Below are positions 18,599 through 27,783 of a DNA stretch of 64,000 bases, one piece after another. Position 1 is the stretch's first letter, and each line of letters starts with the position of its first letter. Below the pieces are notes generated by a model. It searched no databases and had not been told where the DNA came from. It was given only the letters and a program-made list of their open reading frames with translations. Location: the NCBI GenBank assembly GCA_013297885.1, contig JAAFIR010000015.1, positions 44,360-108,359 of the forward strand, written 5' to 3'. This DNA comes from Leptospirales bacterium. GTDB lineage: Bacteria; Spirochaetota; Leptospiria; Leptospirales; Leptospiraceae. A program made the position numbers and the translations under genes.

Positions 18599-19449
18599 TC
18601 TGACTCCAATTTTTTTAAATCTTCAAAACCGGGTAATAAAGATAAATCAGGAACAACAACAATTTCAATTCTTCTATTCAACTTTTTATTCTCAGATGAA
18701 TTATTTTCAGCAACTGGTCTAGTTTCACCAAAACTTGCTGCAGAAATTTTTTCTTTTGGCATTCCAGATTCAACCATTGTGTGTAAAACATTTAATGCAC
18801 GAAAAGCTGCTAGTTCCCAATTTGTTTGACCATAAACTCGATATCTATCTGAATCAGTATGTCCTTCAACTTGAAATTTTCTATCACCAATTTCAGCTAA
18901 CACTGTGGTCACCTCAGCAATTGCTGTTTTTCCATTTGCAGAAAGCTCTCTAGAACCCGATGAGAATAAAACATCTGAAGATAAAACCACAACCATTCTT
19001 CCATCTTCAATTTTCACTTTTAATTTTCCAGAATCAATAAGTGATCTAAATTTGGCGAGTAAATTTTTAAACTCAGCTATTCTTAGATCAGTTTCTGCTT
19101 TACGTTTGTTCAATTCTTCCATTGCTTTTTCCATTTCAGATAAAGAATTTTTCAAATCACCTCTTTCTTTTTTAGCTTTAGAATATTTGGACTTTATATC
19201 TTTAAGTTGTTGGTTAAAACTTTCTTCTTTTTCTTTAAGTTCAATTAGCATTTTTTCTTCATTAGCTTTTGCTTGTTTAGTGATTTCATCAATTTTCGCC
19301 TTACAAGTTGTCAATTCTAGATTTAGTTTTTTTTCGTTTTCTTCACATTTTTTTTCTAAATCAGTATGTTTTTTTTCTAAATCTTCATACTTAGAACTGC
19401 TAACACATTTTGTCAAAAATACAAAACTTAATAAAATTAAAATCTTCAT
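18595..19449 (-). CDS. OmpA-family peptidoglycan-binding lipoprotein
   Basis: 284 residues. Signal and lipobox in 'FVFLTKC' (Cys15). A long coiled coil (20-125) is rich in Lys/Glu. The OmpA C-terminal domain (140-275) includes 'VEGHTDSDRYRVYGQTNW', 'AFRALNVL' and 'RRIEIVV'. It should tether the membrane to the peptidoglycan. First gene of the minus-strand group ending at 17398. Confidence 0.9.
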   Translation of the reverse strand: MKILILLSFVFLTKCVSSSKYEDLEKKHTDLEKKCEENEKKLNLELTTCKAKIDEITKQAKANEEKMLIELKEKEESFNQQLKDIKSKYSKAKKERGDLKNSLSEMEKAMEELNKRKAETDLRIAEFKNLLAKFRSLIDSGKLKVKIEDGRMVVVLSSDVLFSSGSRELSANGKTAIAEVTTVLAEIGDRKFQVEGHTDSDRYRVYGQTNWELAAFRALNVLHTMVESGMPKEKISAASFGETRPVAENNSSENKKLNRRIEIVVVPDLSLLPGFEDLKKLESE

Positions 19450-20025
19450 AACTTAAATATTTTTTTTTTTATAAAATAGTCAAGACTAAAATATAGTTTT
19501 ATATTTTATCTTTCTTAAATAATTAAATTTTTCAGATTTGTGAATTGAATTAAATATTTTTATTAATTAGTTTTTTTGAAATCATTTAATTTATCACAAA
19601 CAAACCTTTGAAAAACTCTTCTAATAAAATGAAAAGAAAATTTGATGGTTATATTAATATTTCTTTGAAAATTCATACAAGTAAATATGAAAAAATATTT
19701 TTTTTTAAAAAAAATTCTAAAACTTGAAGTTGAAGAAAATTAATTCAAAATGCTGGAGTTTAAAAACTCACCAAGTTAAATTTGGTCATAATATTATATT
19801 GATAAACAGATGAATAATTTTATAGATTCTGAAACTTGGTTTGTACAAAATGTTAAAAAAACAATTGATTATTTAAAATCAAATAGAATTATACTTGTGA
19901 TGAACTCGAAGAAATTCCTGAGAATATAAACTAGAACAAAGATAATACTAAACTAAATATTATAATTTAAAAACACCATTTAAGTTATTTGACTTAATTG
20001 AAGTCAAATTAAAGGTATATTATTT
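19450..20025 (+). other. AT-rich gap with a possible DUF29 remnant
   Basis: This 575-bp gap has no intact gene. At about 19811-19930 the plus strand reads 'NFIDSETWFVQNVKKTIDYL' and then, after a frame change, 'CDELEEIPENIN', which resembles the start of DUF29 proteins. It is at most a decayed fragment; similarity is from memory only. Confidence 0.3.
19988..20008. promoter_or_regulatory. Inverted repeat before DISM cyclase
   Basis: TTTGACTT-AATTG-AAGTCAAA: a perfect 8-bp inverted repeat ending 17 bases before the ATG of the cyclase gene at 20026. It could be an operator or a 5'-UTR hairpin limiting translation; not resolvable by eye. Confidence 0.5.
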
Positions 20026-22044
20026 ATGAAGTACCTTTTTCTTTTATTTTTATTTTCTTGTTCTGTTAAGCATACAGCTTTTCCTAAAGCTGAAAAAGGT
20101 TTTTTAAATTTGACAAATTGGGATTTTAGTCAGTTCCAAAACAACAATTCTTTGATGACTTTAGATGGAGAATGGGAATTTTATTGGGAAAAATGGATAC
20201 ATTCAGAAGAATTTCAAAACCAAGAAAAAATAAACTCAATTGATAAAACTTTTATTCTAGTCCCAAATTCATGGAATGGTCATAATGTAAATCCAGAAAG
20301 AAAAGAAGCAAAAATAATTGAGGGTGATGGTTATGCAACTTATAGATTGAAGTTTCTTGTTCCAAAAAATTTATCTTTATCCATTCAGCTTCCTACAATG
20401 GGAACAGCATACAAATTTTATATTAATGGAAAACTTTTTAAAGAAGTCGGAACACTCGGTAAGTCAATTGCAGAGTCGATTCCGGACTATAAAGTTGATA
20501 TAGTAAGACTTCCTTTTTCAGGTACTGGTGAATATGAATTTATATTTCATATTTCTAATTTTAGTTACAAACAAGGTGGAATTTGGTATCCAATAACAAT
20601 TGGTTTAGATAAGGACTTAAATCAAGTTCGAGAAAAAAATTTGTTTGTAGATTTTTTCTTAGCCGGTTCCATTTTAATTATGGGTCTTTATCATCTTGGT
20701 TTATTTTTTGTTAAAAAAAATGATAAGTCTGCATTATGGTTTGGAGTTGTTTGTTTGCTTATTAGTATTAGAACTTTGCTTACTGGTGAATTTTATTTTT
20801 ATACTCTATTTTCAAATTTTCCTTTTAACTTGGGAATTAAGTTAGAATATATTGCTTTTTATTATGGAATCCCAATTTTTGTTTTATTTTTACAAGAAAT
20901 ATTTCCTGAAGATTCTCCAAAATTAATAATTAAAGTTATAACTTTTAGTTCTTTTATTTTATCTATTCCAGTTTTTCTTTTTCCGCCTAGAATTTTTACA
21001 CATACAGTTCAAATTATGGAATTAATTGCATTAATTGTGATGTTTTTAGGAGTTTATATTTTTATAAAAGCAATTTATAATAATCGTGAAGGTGCTAAAT
21101 CAATTTTAGCAGGTTCCATATTACTTATTATAACTATTACAAATGATATTTTACATTCAAATCTAATCATATATACAGGTTATTATTCTTCATTTGGTTT
21201 ATTTGTATTTATATTTTCACAGGCATTTTTATTATCCATTCGATTTGCAAAAGCATTTAAACAAGTAGAAGAACTTTCAGAAAACTTAGAACAAAAAGTT
21301 ATAGAAAGAACAAAAGAGTTGGAGCTTGCAAAAAAATTAGCTGAATCAGAAAGAGAAAAATCAGATAAATTATTATTAAATATTCTGCCTGAAGAAGTTG
21401 CTGATGAATTAAAAGAAAAAGGTTTAGTAACTCCTGTTTTATTTGAAAGTATCACAATTATATTTACGGACTTTAAAGATTTTACAAAAATTGCTTTTGG
21501 ACTTACTCCTGAAAAATTAATCGGGGAATTGGATTATTGTTTTTCGGAATTTGATAAGATTATAGAAAAATATTCTTTGGAAAAATTAAAAACAATTGGT
21601 GATTCTTATATGTGTGCTGGTGGAATTCCAAAAGCAAATAAAACTCATGCAATTGATTCTTGTCTGGCTGCTTTAGAAATTCAAAATTTGATGAATCAAA
21701 TTCAAAAGGAAAAAAAAATTAACTTTGATAAGTTAAGACTTGGAATTCATTCAGGCCCTGTGATGGCTGGTGTAATTGGGCAAAAAAAATTCACTTATGA
21801 TATTTGGGGTGATACAGTGAACACTGCAAGTAGAATGGAATCAAGTGGAACAGAGAATAAAATTAATATTTCGTCAAATACTTTTGAATTGGTAAAAGAT
21901 TTTTTTGATTGTGAATTTAGAGGTGAAATTGATGCAAAAAATAAAGGGAAAATCAAAATGTATTATTTAAATAAAATCAAACCAGAATTTTCAAAAGACT
22001 CAAATGGATTAATTCCAAAAGAACTTTTACATTTTCAAAAATAA
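20026..22044 (+). CDS. 7TMR-DISM adenylate/guanylate cyclase lipoprotein
   Basis: 672 residues: lipobox 'LFLFSCS' (Cys12), DISM extracellular beta domain (25-200), seven membrane segments (about 205-400), coiled coil (410-455), class III cyclase (460-650). Cyclase metal residues are in 'IIFTDFKDFTKIA' (Asp near 482) and 'GDSYMCAGG'; 'DIWGDTVNTASRME' is the usual C-terminal motif. Same architecture as the 7818-11108 protein but without kinase and receiver. cAMP versus cGMP product is not certain. Confidence 0.9.
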   Translation: MKYLFLLFLFSCSVKHTAFPKAEKGFLNLTNWDFSQFQNNNSLMTLDGEWEFYWEKWIHSEEFQNQEKINSIDKTFILVPNSWNGHNVNPERKEAKIIEGDGYATYRLKFLVPKNLSLSIQLPTMGTAYKFYINGKLFKEVGTLGKSIAESIPDYKVDIVRLPFSGTGEYEFIFHISNFSYKQGGIWYPITIGLDKDLNQVREKNLFVDFFLAGSILIMGLYHLGLFFVKKNDKSALWFGVVCLLISIRTLLTGEFYFYTLFSNFPFNLGIKLEYIAFYYGIPIFVLFLQEIFPEDSPKLIIKVITFSSFILSIPVFLFPPRIFTHTVQIMELIALIVMFLGVYIFIKAIYNNREGAKSILAGSILLIITITNDILHSNLIIYTGYYSSFGLFVFIFSQAFLLSIRFAKAFKQVEELSENLEQKVIERTKELELAKKLAESEREKSDKLLLNILPEEVADELKEKGLVTPVLFESITIIFTDFKDFTKIAFGLTPEKLIGELDYCFSEFDKIIEKYSLEKLKTIGDSYMCAGGIPKANKTHAIDSCLAALEIQNLMNQIQKEKKINFDKLRLGIHSGPVMAGVIGQKKFTYDIWGDTVNTASRMESSGTENKINISSNTFELVKDFFDCEFRGEIDAKNKGKIKMYYLNKIKPEFSKDSNGLIPKELLHFQK

Positions 22045-22159
22045 CAAAATTACAGGGATTCACTTCTAGTAGGTTTTAATTACTTACATGTAAAAATAAA
22101 ATTTTCTAACAAGTTCGCTTTTATGCAAACATTTCCTTCTGAAAATCAGTTTAATATTT

Positions 22160-22669
22160 ATGAAAACTAAATATATTTTTACAAAAAAACAAACTGTTGA
22201 ATTAAGAGAATTGGATGAAATTGTAGAAACTTCTTGTACCCTTTTAATTCCTGAAATTTATTGGGTAGAATTACACACAAAAATCGAATGTTTTGGAAGT
22301 TTGAAAATTTATTTTGCCTATTTACTAAAAAAATATGAAATTTATTTGAAAAGTGGAATAGTGCCTTATTCTACTCGTTTAAAAACTGAATATCAAGAGA
22401 AAGGGCAAAATTTGATTCGGAAAGATTTTGAACCCTGGAAGAAAGATTGGTTTCTGCTGAAGTTGTATAGGGCAGCATTTAATTTTTCGATCAATAAACT
22501 TTTTGTGTTGTTGCTCCGCCTCGATTTGATGAATTTTGCTGAAGTTGTGGAATTTACCTTTAACTTAGACTTCCCCGTTGCAACGGGTGAGGAATGGATT
22601 TTCCAATACGGGGGATTCTTCCAAAACAATAAAATTCCCCAATACGAAAGGATTTTCGAGTTCGGATAA
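22160..22669 (+). CDS. DUF1564 family protein (Leptospira-type)
   Basis: 169 residues. 'YQEKGQNLIRKDFEPWKKDW' followed by a helical 'KLFVLLLRLDL' matches the DUF1564 family, which I know as expanded in Leptospira and of unknown function. This is the best taxonomic marker in the window. The 3' third has less AT-biased codons ('FPVATGEEW'). Confidence 0.65.
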   Translation: MKTKYIFTKKQTVELRELDEIVETSCTLLIPEIYWVELHTKIECFGSLKIYFAYLLKKYEIYLKSGIVPYSTRLKTEYQEKGQNLIRKDFEPWKKDWFLLKLYRAAFNFSINKLFVLLLRLDLMNFAEVVEFTFNLDFPVATGEEWIFQYGGFFQNNKIPQYERIFEFG

Positions 22670-22799
22670 GTTTTTCAAAACTTTAAAGCTAATAGTAGGG
22701 AAATTTGATTCAAAAAAAAACAAATTTAAAAATACAGCTATATAAAAAAAATTTTCCAAAAAGATTTTACATTTTTACAAGTCCTATTTTTAATTTTAA

Positions 22800-22967
22800 G
22801 CGATAGAGATACAAAATGTCGCTAAGCAGTGAAAGCTGCTTAGCGAGTCAGAGCTTTTAAGCGAGGACGGGACCATTTTGTAGCTCGGGTCAGTTTTTTG
22901 AGGATGCAAGAGAAGAAATTATAAAAAACTATCTAAAACGTTTATCCTCTAAAACTGACATCGCCCA
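22800..22967 (+). repeat. Three-way-junction element, copy 2
   Basis: P1 GCGAT/ATCGC; P2 GAG/CTC (in AGAGAT and AGCTCGG); P3 ACAAAATG/CATTTTGT containing an inner hairpin TCGCTAAGCAG/CTGCTTAGCGA; P4 GTCAGTTTT..GAGGAT with ATCCTC..AAAACTGAC. Both P1 and P2 differ from copy 1 and both remain paired. Lies between convergent genes. Confidence 0.85.
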
Positions 22968-22983
22968 AATTATGAATTTAAGT

Positions 22984-23841
22984 TTAATCTGTTTTTTTTG
23001 TAAAAAATTTTTTGAGAAATGCAAATGCTGCAACAGCTCCAAGTGCAATAAATTTCCAAAATTTTAAGAGTATTGCAAGAAGACCAGCTTTAGCTAAAAC
23101 TTTTCCGGCTATCAAACCTCCGATTCCATAAGCAGCAACTTTGTCTAAAGAAGGGTTAAAATCTGCATATTTATTGCCATCATTAAAATCAGTTGATGCT
23201 AAAATCAAATCAATATCTTTTTTTACAATTTCGAGTTTATCAATGTCAGAAATAATATTTAAAACTAGCACACCTTTTCTACCTAAAATTCTAATATTAT
23301 AATTTAAAGTGTTCACTTCTGTTCCATCAAATTTGATTTCTTTTGCCCAGTGGAGTTTTTTATTTTTTTCATCATAAAATGGTTTTGAAGCCCAACCAAT
23401 CAATTCAAGAGATCCATATCCTTCTTTTTTACGATATTCATTTGCTTCATTCATATCAGATTTCATTTCTTTTAAAAGATCATCATAATTAATCTCTTTA
23501 GCATCATCGTCTTTAATATAACCTTCATCTGAATAGGAAAAAGTAACTGCATAAGAAAATGTACTATTCAAAGGATCTTCATTTTTTAACATTAACAAAC
23601 CTAGATTTCCATCATTAGGGGGATTGTTCCAAACTTTTTCTAAAACAAATCTTGTATCTTCTTTACCTAAAAATTTGAATTTATCTGGAATTGTGATTGT
23701 AGCTAATTTATCTCCAATAGTAACTTTTCCAGATTGGTATTTTAGTTTTGACAAACCCTCATTGATTTTTTTCATTTCATCGTTATCTTGTGAAAAAATT
23801 CCATTAATCAAATAGAAAAAAATTAAACTCAACTTAAACAT
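22984..23841 (-). CDS. DUF2167 membrane protein
   Basis: About 285 residues. I chose the ATG at 23841 (preceded by GGGAG eight bases upstream on the minus strand), which opens with a signal sequence (MFKLSLIFFYLINGIFS); the frame extends 13 codons further up but without a better ribosome site. The body matches DUF2167, including 'VLNIISD' and a C-terminal hydrophobic hairpin ('GLIAGKVLAKAGLLAILLKF'). Membrane-anchored, exported domain; function unknown. Confidence 0.8.
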   Translation of the reverse strand: MFKLSLIFFYLINGIFSQDNDEMKKINEGLSKLKYQSGKVTIGDKLATITIPDKFKFLGKEDTRFVLEKVWNNPPNDGNLGLLMLKNEDPLNSTFSYAVTFSYSDEGYIKDDDAKEINYDDLLKEMKSDMNEANEYRKKEGYGSLELIGWASKPFYDEKNKKLHWAKEIKFDGTEVNTLNYNIRILGRKGVLVLNIISDIDKLEIVKKDIDLILASTDFNDGNKYADFNPSLDKVAAYGIGGLIAGKVLAKAGLLAILLKFWKFIALGAVAAFAFLKKFFTKKTD

Positions 23842-24020
23842 ATTAAATCTCCCAAAAAAAATAATTTTGTATTCTAACAAATTTTTTAAGTTTAGTTTTT
23901 CAGGAAGTATAATTTTTGATTTGATATAACTATTTGGATTTTGAAAAATCTAAGTTTAGTGGGTAATCTTTTTTAGTTTAAAAAAATTAAGTTCTATTTT
24001 CTAAAAGGTAGAATTTATAT

Positions 24021-24070
24021 TTTTTCCCCCTCGCTTAGTGATAAAGCAAATTGAGGGGGAAGTTTTTTTT
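24021..24070 (+). terminator. Stem-loop TTCCCCCTC/GAGGGGGAA with T-run on plus side
   Basis: A strong 9-bp stem (24024-24032 with 24053-24061) lies between fliL and the DUF2167 gene. The T-run (24063-24070) follows the stem on the plus strand, so by sequence it terminates plus-strand transcription, although both neighbouring genes are on the minus strand. Confidence 0.6.
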
Positions 24071-24590
24071 AATTTACAATAAACTCTCTAAAATAAACTT
24101 CTTTGATTTTACCGTTTGTTAAAATATGATTGATATGAGCTTTGATTTCTTCACGTAAATCCAATTGGTCATTAATTGTTTTTAAATCTTCTTTTGTCTT
24201 ACGAGAAATAATTAAATTAATAATATTTTGCATTTGTGGAAGTCTTGTTGCTAACTCAGCTCCAAGAGCTTGTTGTCCAGTATCAAATCCAAATGTCAAT
24301 TTTAACTTAATAAAATGTGCTTCACCAACATCAGCTGTGTTTATTCTGAATTCATCCACAAAATTAAATGTCTCAAGTGGAGGAGGAGCTTTTACTAGTG
24401 CAATATTTTTTTGTTGTTTATAAACAGATGTTGCTGTTTTTTGAGCAACAAACATTGCTATAACTGCTACCAATATAATTCCTAAAATACCTGCTGCAAT
24501 CCAAATTAACCATTTGATGATTGGGGACTGCATTTTCGGTTCGGCAACCGGTTTACCTTCTTCATCATCTTCTACTGCTGCATCACCCAT
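24069..24590 (-). CDS. fliL: Flagellar basal-body-associated protein FliL
   Basis: 173 residues: a short acidic cytoplasmic N-terminus, one membrane helix (about 28-50), then the periplasmic FliL domain ('KLKLTFGFDTGQQALGAELATR', ending 'VYFREFIVN'). FliL strengthens stator function. Last gene of the flbD-motA-motB-fliL operon, 20 bp after motB. Confidence 0.88.
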   Translation of the reverse strand: MGDAAVEDDEEGKPVAEPKMQSPIIKWLIWIAAGILGIILVAVIAMFVAQKTATSVYKQQKNIALVKAPPPLETFNFVDEFRINTADVGEAHFIKLKLTFGFDTGQQALGAELATRLPQMQNIINLIISRKTKEDLKTINDQLDLREEIKAHINHILTNGKIKEVYFREFIVN

Positions 24591-24610
24591 AGTTTAACTC
24601 CTCTTTAAAA

Positions 24611-25438
24611 TTACTCTTCGCCTTCTATAGTATTTTCTGTGTTAGGAAGTCTTGTATCTGGAAGTTTATAGTTGCTTTCAGATAATTTTCTTTTCACAGA
24701 TTTTTCAGATAAAATTACAATATCAATTCTTCTATTATATGCTTTTGTTTCTGGTGCTCCCACTTCTTCTACTATATAAGGTCTTGCAGATCCATAACTC
24801 ACTGCTTGAAAATATTCTGGAGGAAGTTTTCCAACATTTATCATATAAGTTGTGGAGTTGATTGCTCTTGCACCAGCCAGATCCCAGTTATTAATATAAG
24901 CTCTTTCTTCTCTTCCAAGATTTGTTCCTGGTAAAACAGCATCTTCATCTGAATGACCTTCAACTTTTACAAATCGTTCTAAGTCTTTAATTAGACCAGA
25001 AGCTTTTTTTAAAACGTCTTTTACTTCTTGTAATAAAATTGCAGAAGCAGGATTAAAATAATCAGCACCAACAAGAGAAATTACTAAACCTCTTTCGTCT
25101 TCTGTGATTCTAACTTTTCCTTTTTCTACTTCTGATTTAAAAACTTGAGTAGCTTGGTTTTTTGCTTTTGATAAAGCTTTACCAGAAGTTTGGGATGGCA
25201 ATGATTCAATATTCATTCCCAATTCTTCAAGAGAACCTTTAGCTAAAGTTTGTCCTCCATCAAAAAATCCAGTTGAGGATTTGAATACTGATAAAATAAT
25301 TTGCATTTCTCTTTGATTTGTTTTTCCAGTTGTGTACAACATGATGAAAAAACAAAGCAACAAAGTTACCATGTCTCCATATGTCAACATATACTCTGCT
25401 ACTTTTTGGATACAATCAGGACATTTTTGTTTTGCCAT
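24611..25438 (-). CDS. motB: Flagellar motor stator protein MotB
   Basis: 275 residues. One membrane helix with the ion-binding Asp in 'LTYGDMVTLLLCFFIMLY' (about residue 21) and a C-terminal OmpA-like peptidoglycan-binding domain ('VEGHSDEDAV', 'NNWDLAGARA', 'YNRRIDIVI'). Unusual Cys pair at the N-terminus (KQKCPDC). Seven bases separate it from motA. Confidence 0.93.
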   Translation of the reverse strand: MAKQKCPDCIQKVAEYMLTYGDMVTLLLCFFIMLYTTGKTNQREMQIILSVFKSSTGFFDGGQTLAKGSLEELGMNIESLPSQTSGKALSKAKNQATQVFKSEVEKGKVRITEDERGLVISLVGADYFNPASAILLQEVKDVLKKASGLIKDLERFVKVEGHSDEDAVLPGTNLGREERAYINNWDLAGARAINSTTYMINVGKLPPEYFQAVSYGSARPYIVEEVGAPETKAYNRRIDIVILSEKSVKRKLSESNYKLPDTRLPNTENTIEGEE

Positions 25439-25444
25439 TACCTG

Positions 25445-26230
25445 TTAATCCTTACCATCATCTTTTAATGCACCTCTTTCAGAGGGAGCAAGATAACTAG
25501 ATAATTTTTCTTTTACAATTCTAGGATTGTCCCCTGATTGAATAGATAAAGTTCCTTCAATCATGATTTGTTTCATTGATAACTCATCTTCAGAACGTTT
25601 TGCTAATTTTTTTACAAATGGAATTGCCATCATGTTTGCAGCAAATGAACCGTATAAAGTTGTAATTAAGGCAGCAGCCATACCAGTTCCAATTGCAGAT
25701 GCGTCCCCAGAACCTAAGTTCTTTAACATGGCAACTAGACCAATTAATGTTCCAAGCATCCCAAAACCAGGCGCAAGTCCACCAAGTGTATCCCACCAAG
25801 CTCTCCCTGCTGCATGACGTGATGCAATATTTCCCATTTCGGTTTCCATAATATTTCTAACAAGTTCTGGATCAGTTCCATCTACAACTAATTGAATTCC
25901 TTTTTTAAGGAAATCATCTTGTAATTCATTAACGTCATCTTCAAGTGCAAGTAAACCTTCTCTACGAGCTTTTTCAGAAAAAGAAACTAACTGAGAAATT
26001 AAAGTTGGTATATCAAATTTATCCACAAAAAAAGCTTTTCTTGTGACTTTACCAATTGAGAGTGTTGCTTCCCATGGTGCAGAAAGAATTGTTCCTGCAA
26101 TCCCACCCCCAAATGTAATCAAAACTGAAGGAATATCAATAATATCACCTGGACCAAGACCTGCATAGACTACTCCGAATGTTAATAGAAAAAGACCTGA
26201 ACCAAGTCCAATTGCTGATGCTATATCCAT
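25445..26230 (-). CDS. motA: Flagellar motor stator protein MotA
   Basis: 261 residues with four membrane helices. 'GGLAPGFGMLGTLIGLVAML' is the conserved MotA/ExbB core, and the cytoplasmic loop (about 80-160) carries the charged rotor-interaction residues. The gene follows flbD by 4 bases. Confidence 0.93.
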   Translation of the reverse strand: MDIASAIGLGSGLFLLTFGVVYAGLGPGDIIDIPSVLITFGGGIAGTILSAPWEATLSIGKVTRKAFFVDKFDIPTLISQLVSFSEKARREGLLALEDDVNELQDDFLKKGIQLVVDGTDPELVRNIMETEMGNIASRHAAGRAWWDTLGGLAPGFGMLGTLIGLVAMLKNLGSGDASAIGTGMAAALITTLYGSFAANMMAIPFVKKLAKRSEDELSMKQIMIEGTLSIQSGDNPRIVKEKLSSYLAPSERGALKDDGKD

Positions 26231-26233
26231 TAA

Positions 26234-26449
26234 TTATTTCTCCTCGTTCTTTTGTGGAAAGATTTTATCATGATAAATTTTTCTTTGGTAATCAATTATC
26301 ATTTGAATTACTTCATCCACTTTTTCTTTTATAATCATTTTTTTATCATTACTAAGTGTAATTACAGTATCGGGTGTACTTTCCATAGTCTCAATCATAT
26401 TGCAGTTAATAACAACTTCAGAATTATTTAATCTATGTAAAATTATCAA
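26234..26449 (-). CDS. flbD: FlbD family protein
   Basis: 71 residues. 'MIILHRLNNSEVVINCNMIETMESTPDT' region matches the small FlbD family that usually precedes motA in spirochaetes. Biochemical role uncertain. It lies 2 bases after the glycosyltransferase stop, so that gene may be co-transcribed. Confidence 0.85.
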   Translation of the reverse strand: MIILHRLNNSEVVINCNMIETMESTPDTVITLSNDKKMIIKEKVDEVIQMIIDYQRKIYHDKIFPQKNEEK

Positions 26450-26451
26450 AT

Positions 26452-27540
26452 TTAGCCCAATCTCTTAACTAATTTATCGACTTGTTTTTTTAATTTTTGT
26501 ATGAATTTTTCTTCTGTAAAACGATTTATATTTTTTTGGAAATCATTTTTTTTAAATTCTAACCTTTCAAAATCCAAAATTGCTTGGTTTAAGGAATTTG
26601 TTGTTTGTTCTTTAAAAAAAATACCGGTTTGATTTTTAACAACTGTTTCTAAAGCTCCACCTTTTCCAAAAGCAATCACAGGAGTTCCATAAGCTTGAGA
26701 TTCAACAGGAGCGATTCCAAAATCTTCTAAACCGGGAAATACAAACGCTTTTGCTTTTTTGTAGTATTTCACTGTTTCTTCTCGATTTAATTTTCCTAAA
26801 AACTCAATATTTTTTGGAATCGTTTTTTTTAGTTTGGCTTCATCTTGTCCACCGCCAATTATCAGCAATTTTTTTTTGTTTTCTGAAAATGCCTCAATTG
26901 CCAAATCAATTCTTTTGTAAGGTGCAAATGCAGAAACTATCAAATAATAATCATCTTTTGTTTCAGTTTCTACTTTGTAATTTTCAGGAAGACAAGGTGG
27001 GTAAATCACTTCAGATTCTCTTCTGTAAAATTTTTGAATTCGCCTTGAAATAAATTCAGAATTACAAGTGAACATATCAACTCTTGCAGCTGAGCTCACA
27101 TCCCAGTTTCTTAAATAATTAGAAATTAGCTGAGTGATAAAAAATTTTAGCCCTGAATTATTTGGAAAATAATCATAATACAAATCCCAAACATAACGCA
27201 TTGGAGAATGAATGTATGAAATATGAACTGAGTCAGGGGAGGTGATTGCACCTTTTGCTACACAATGAGAAGATGAAATCACCAAATCATATTCTCTCAA
27301 ATCAAATGTTTCAATTGCAGTTGGAAATAGTGGAAGGTACAATCTGTATTTTGATGGAAATGGAAGTTTGTCAGTAAACGCAGTATAGATTTTTCTATTT
27401 TCAATATTTGCATTTAAACTTCCTTTTTTATAAAACAAAGTGAACAAGTCTGCATTTGGATAAAGTTTTAAAATTGAATCTAAAACAATTTCTCCACCTC
27501 GATAACCATTTAACCAATCATGAATTACTGCAACTTTCAT
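26452..27540 (-). CDS. GT4-family glycosyltransferase
   Basis: 362 residues, GT-B fold. N-terminal 'AVIHDWLNGYRGGEIVLDSI' is typical of WbaZ/GumH-like mannosyl- or rhamnosyltransferases. The C-terminal 'FPGLEDFGIAPVESQAYGTPVIAFGKGG' holds the donor-binding EX7E-like motif. It likely acts in surface polysaccharide or LPS synthesis. Confidence 0.85.
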   Translation of the reverse strand: MKVAVIHDWLNGYRGGEIVLDSILKLYPNADLFTLFYKKGSLNANIENRKIYTAFTDKLPFPSKYRLYLPLFPTAIETFDLREYDLVISSSHCVAKGAITSPDSVHISYIHSPMRYVWDLYYDYFPNNSGLKFFITQLISNYLRNWDVSSAARVDMFTCNSEFISRRIQKFYRRESEVIYPPCLPENYKVETETKDDYYLIVSAFAPYKRIDLAIEAFSENKKKLLIIGGGQDEAKLKKTIPKNIEFLGKLNREETVKYYKKAKAFVFPGLEDFGIAPVESQAYGTPVIAFGKGGALETVVKNQTGIFFKEQTTNSLNQAILDFERLEFKKNDFQKNINRFTEEKFIQKLKKQVDKLVKRLG

Positions 27541-27596
27541 AATTAAATTATAAGTATAAACTAAACATGGAGTGCAAGAATTTTTTTTGGTTTACT

Positions 27597-27712
27597 TTTG
27601 GGCGATTCGCTCTTCGAGCGACCGAGCTTTCAGCTCTTGTCAAAATTTTTTATTCACCCCTCAAGAAGAATCTCAGGGTAAAAAATTTTGACACCGCTTC
27701 AATCTCTATCGC
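27597..27712 (-). repeat. Three-way-junction element, copy 3
   Basis: Read on the minus strand: P1 GCGAT/ATCGC; P2 GAG/CTC; base of P3 AGC/GCT; P3 TGTCAAAATTTTTTA with TAAAAAATTTTGACA; P4 TCGCTC/GAGCGA with a 3-nt loop. Lies between the divergent glycosyltransferase and methyltransferase genes. Confidence 0.85.
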
Positions 27713-27783
27713 TTTTTGAATTGAAAAATCAAAATATTTACGGATTGACTTTTTTTACAATAAACAAGCTAAATTTAATTTAT

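Noticed and set aside
25590..25817. Open frames on both strands within motA
   Set aside because: Shadows of the motA coding frame; no own start signals or conservation pattern.
27688..27783. Upstream extension of the methyltransferase frame (TTG start)
   Set aside because: The extension is inside element copy 3; the ATG at 27784 gives the natural domain start.
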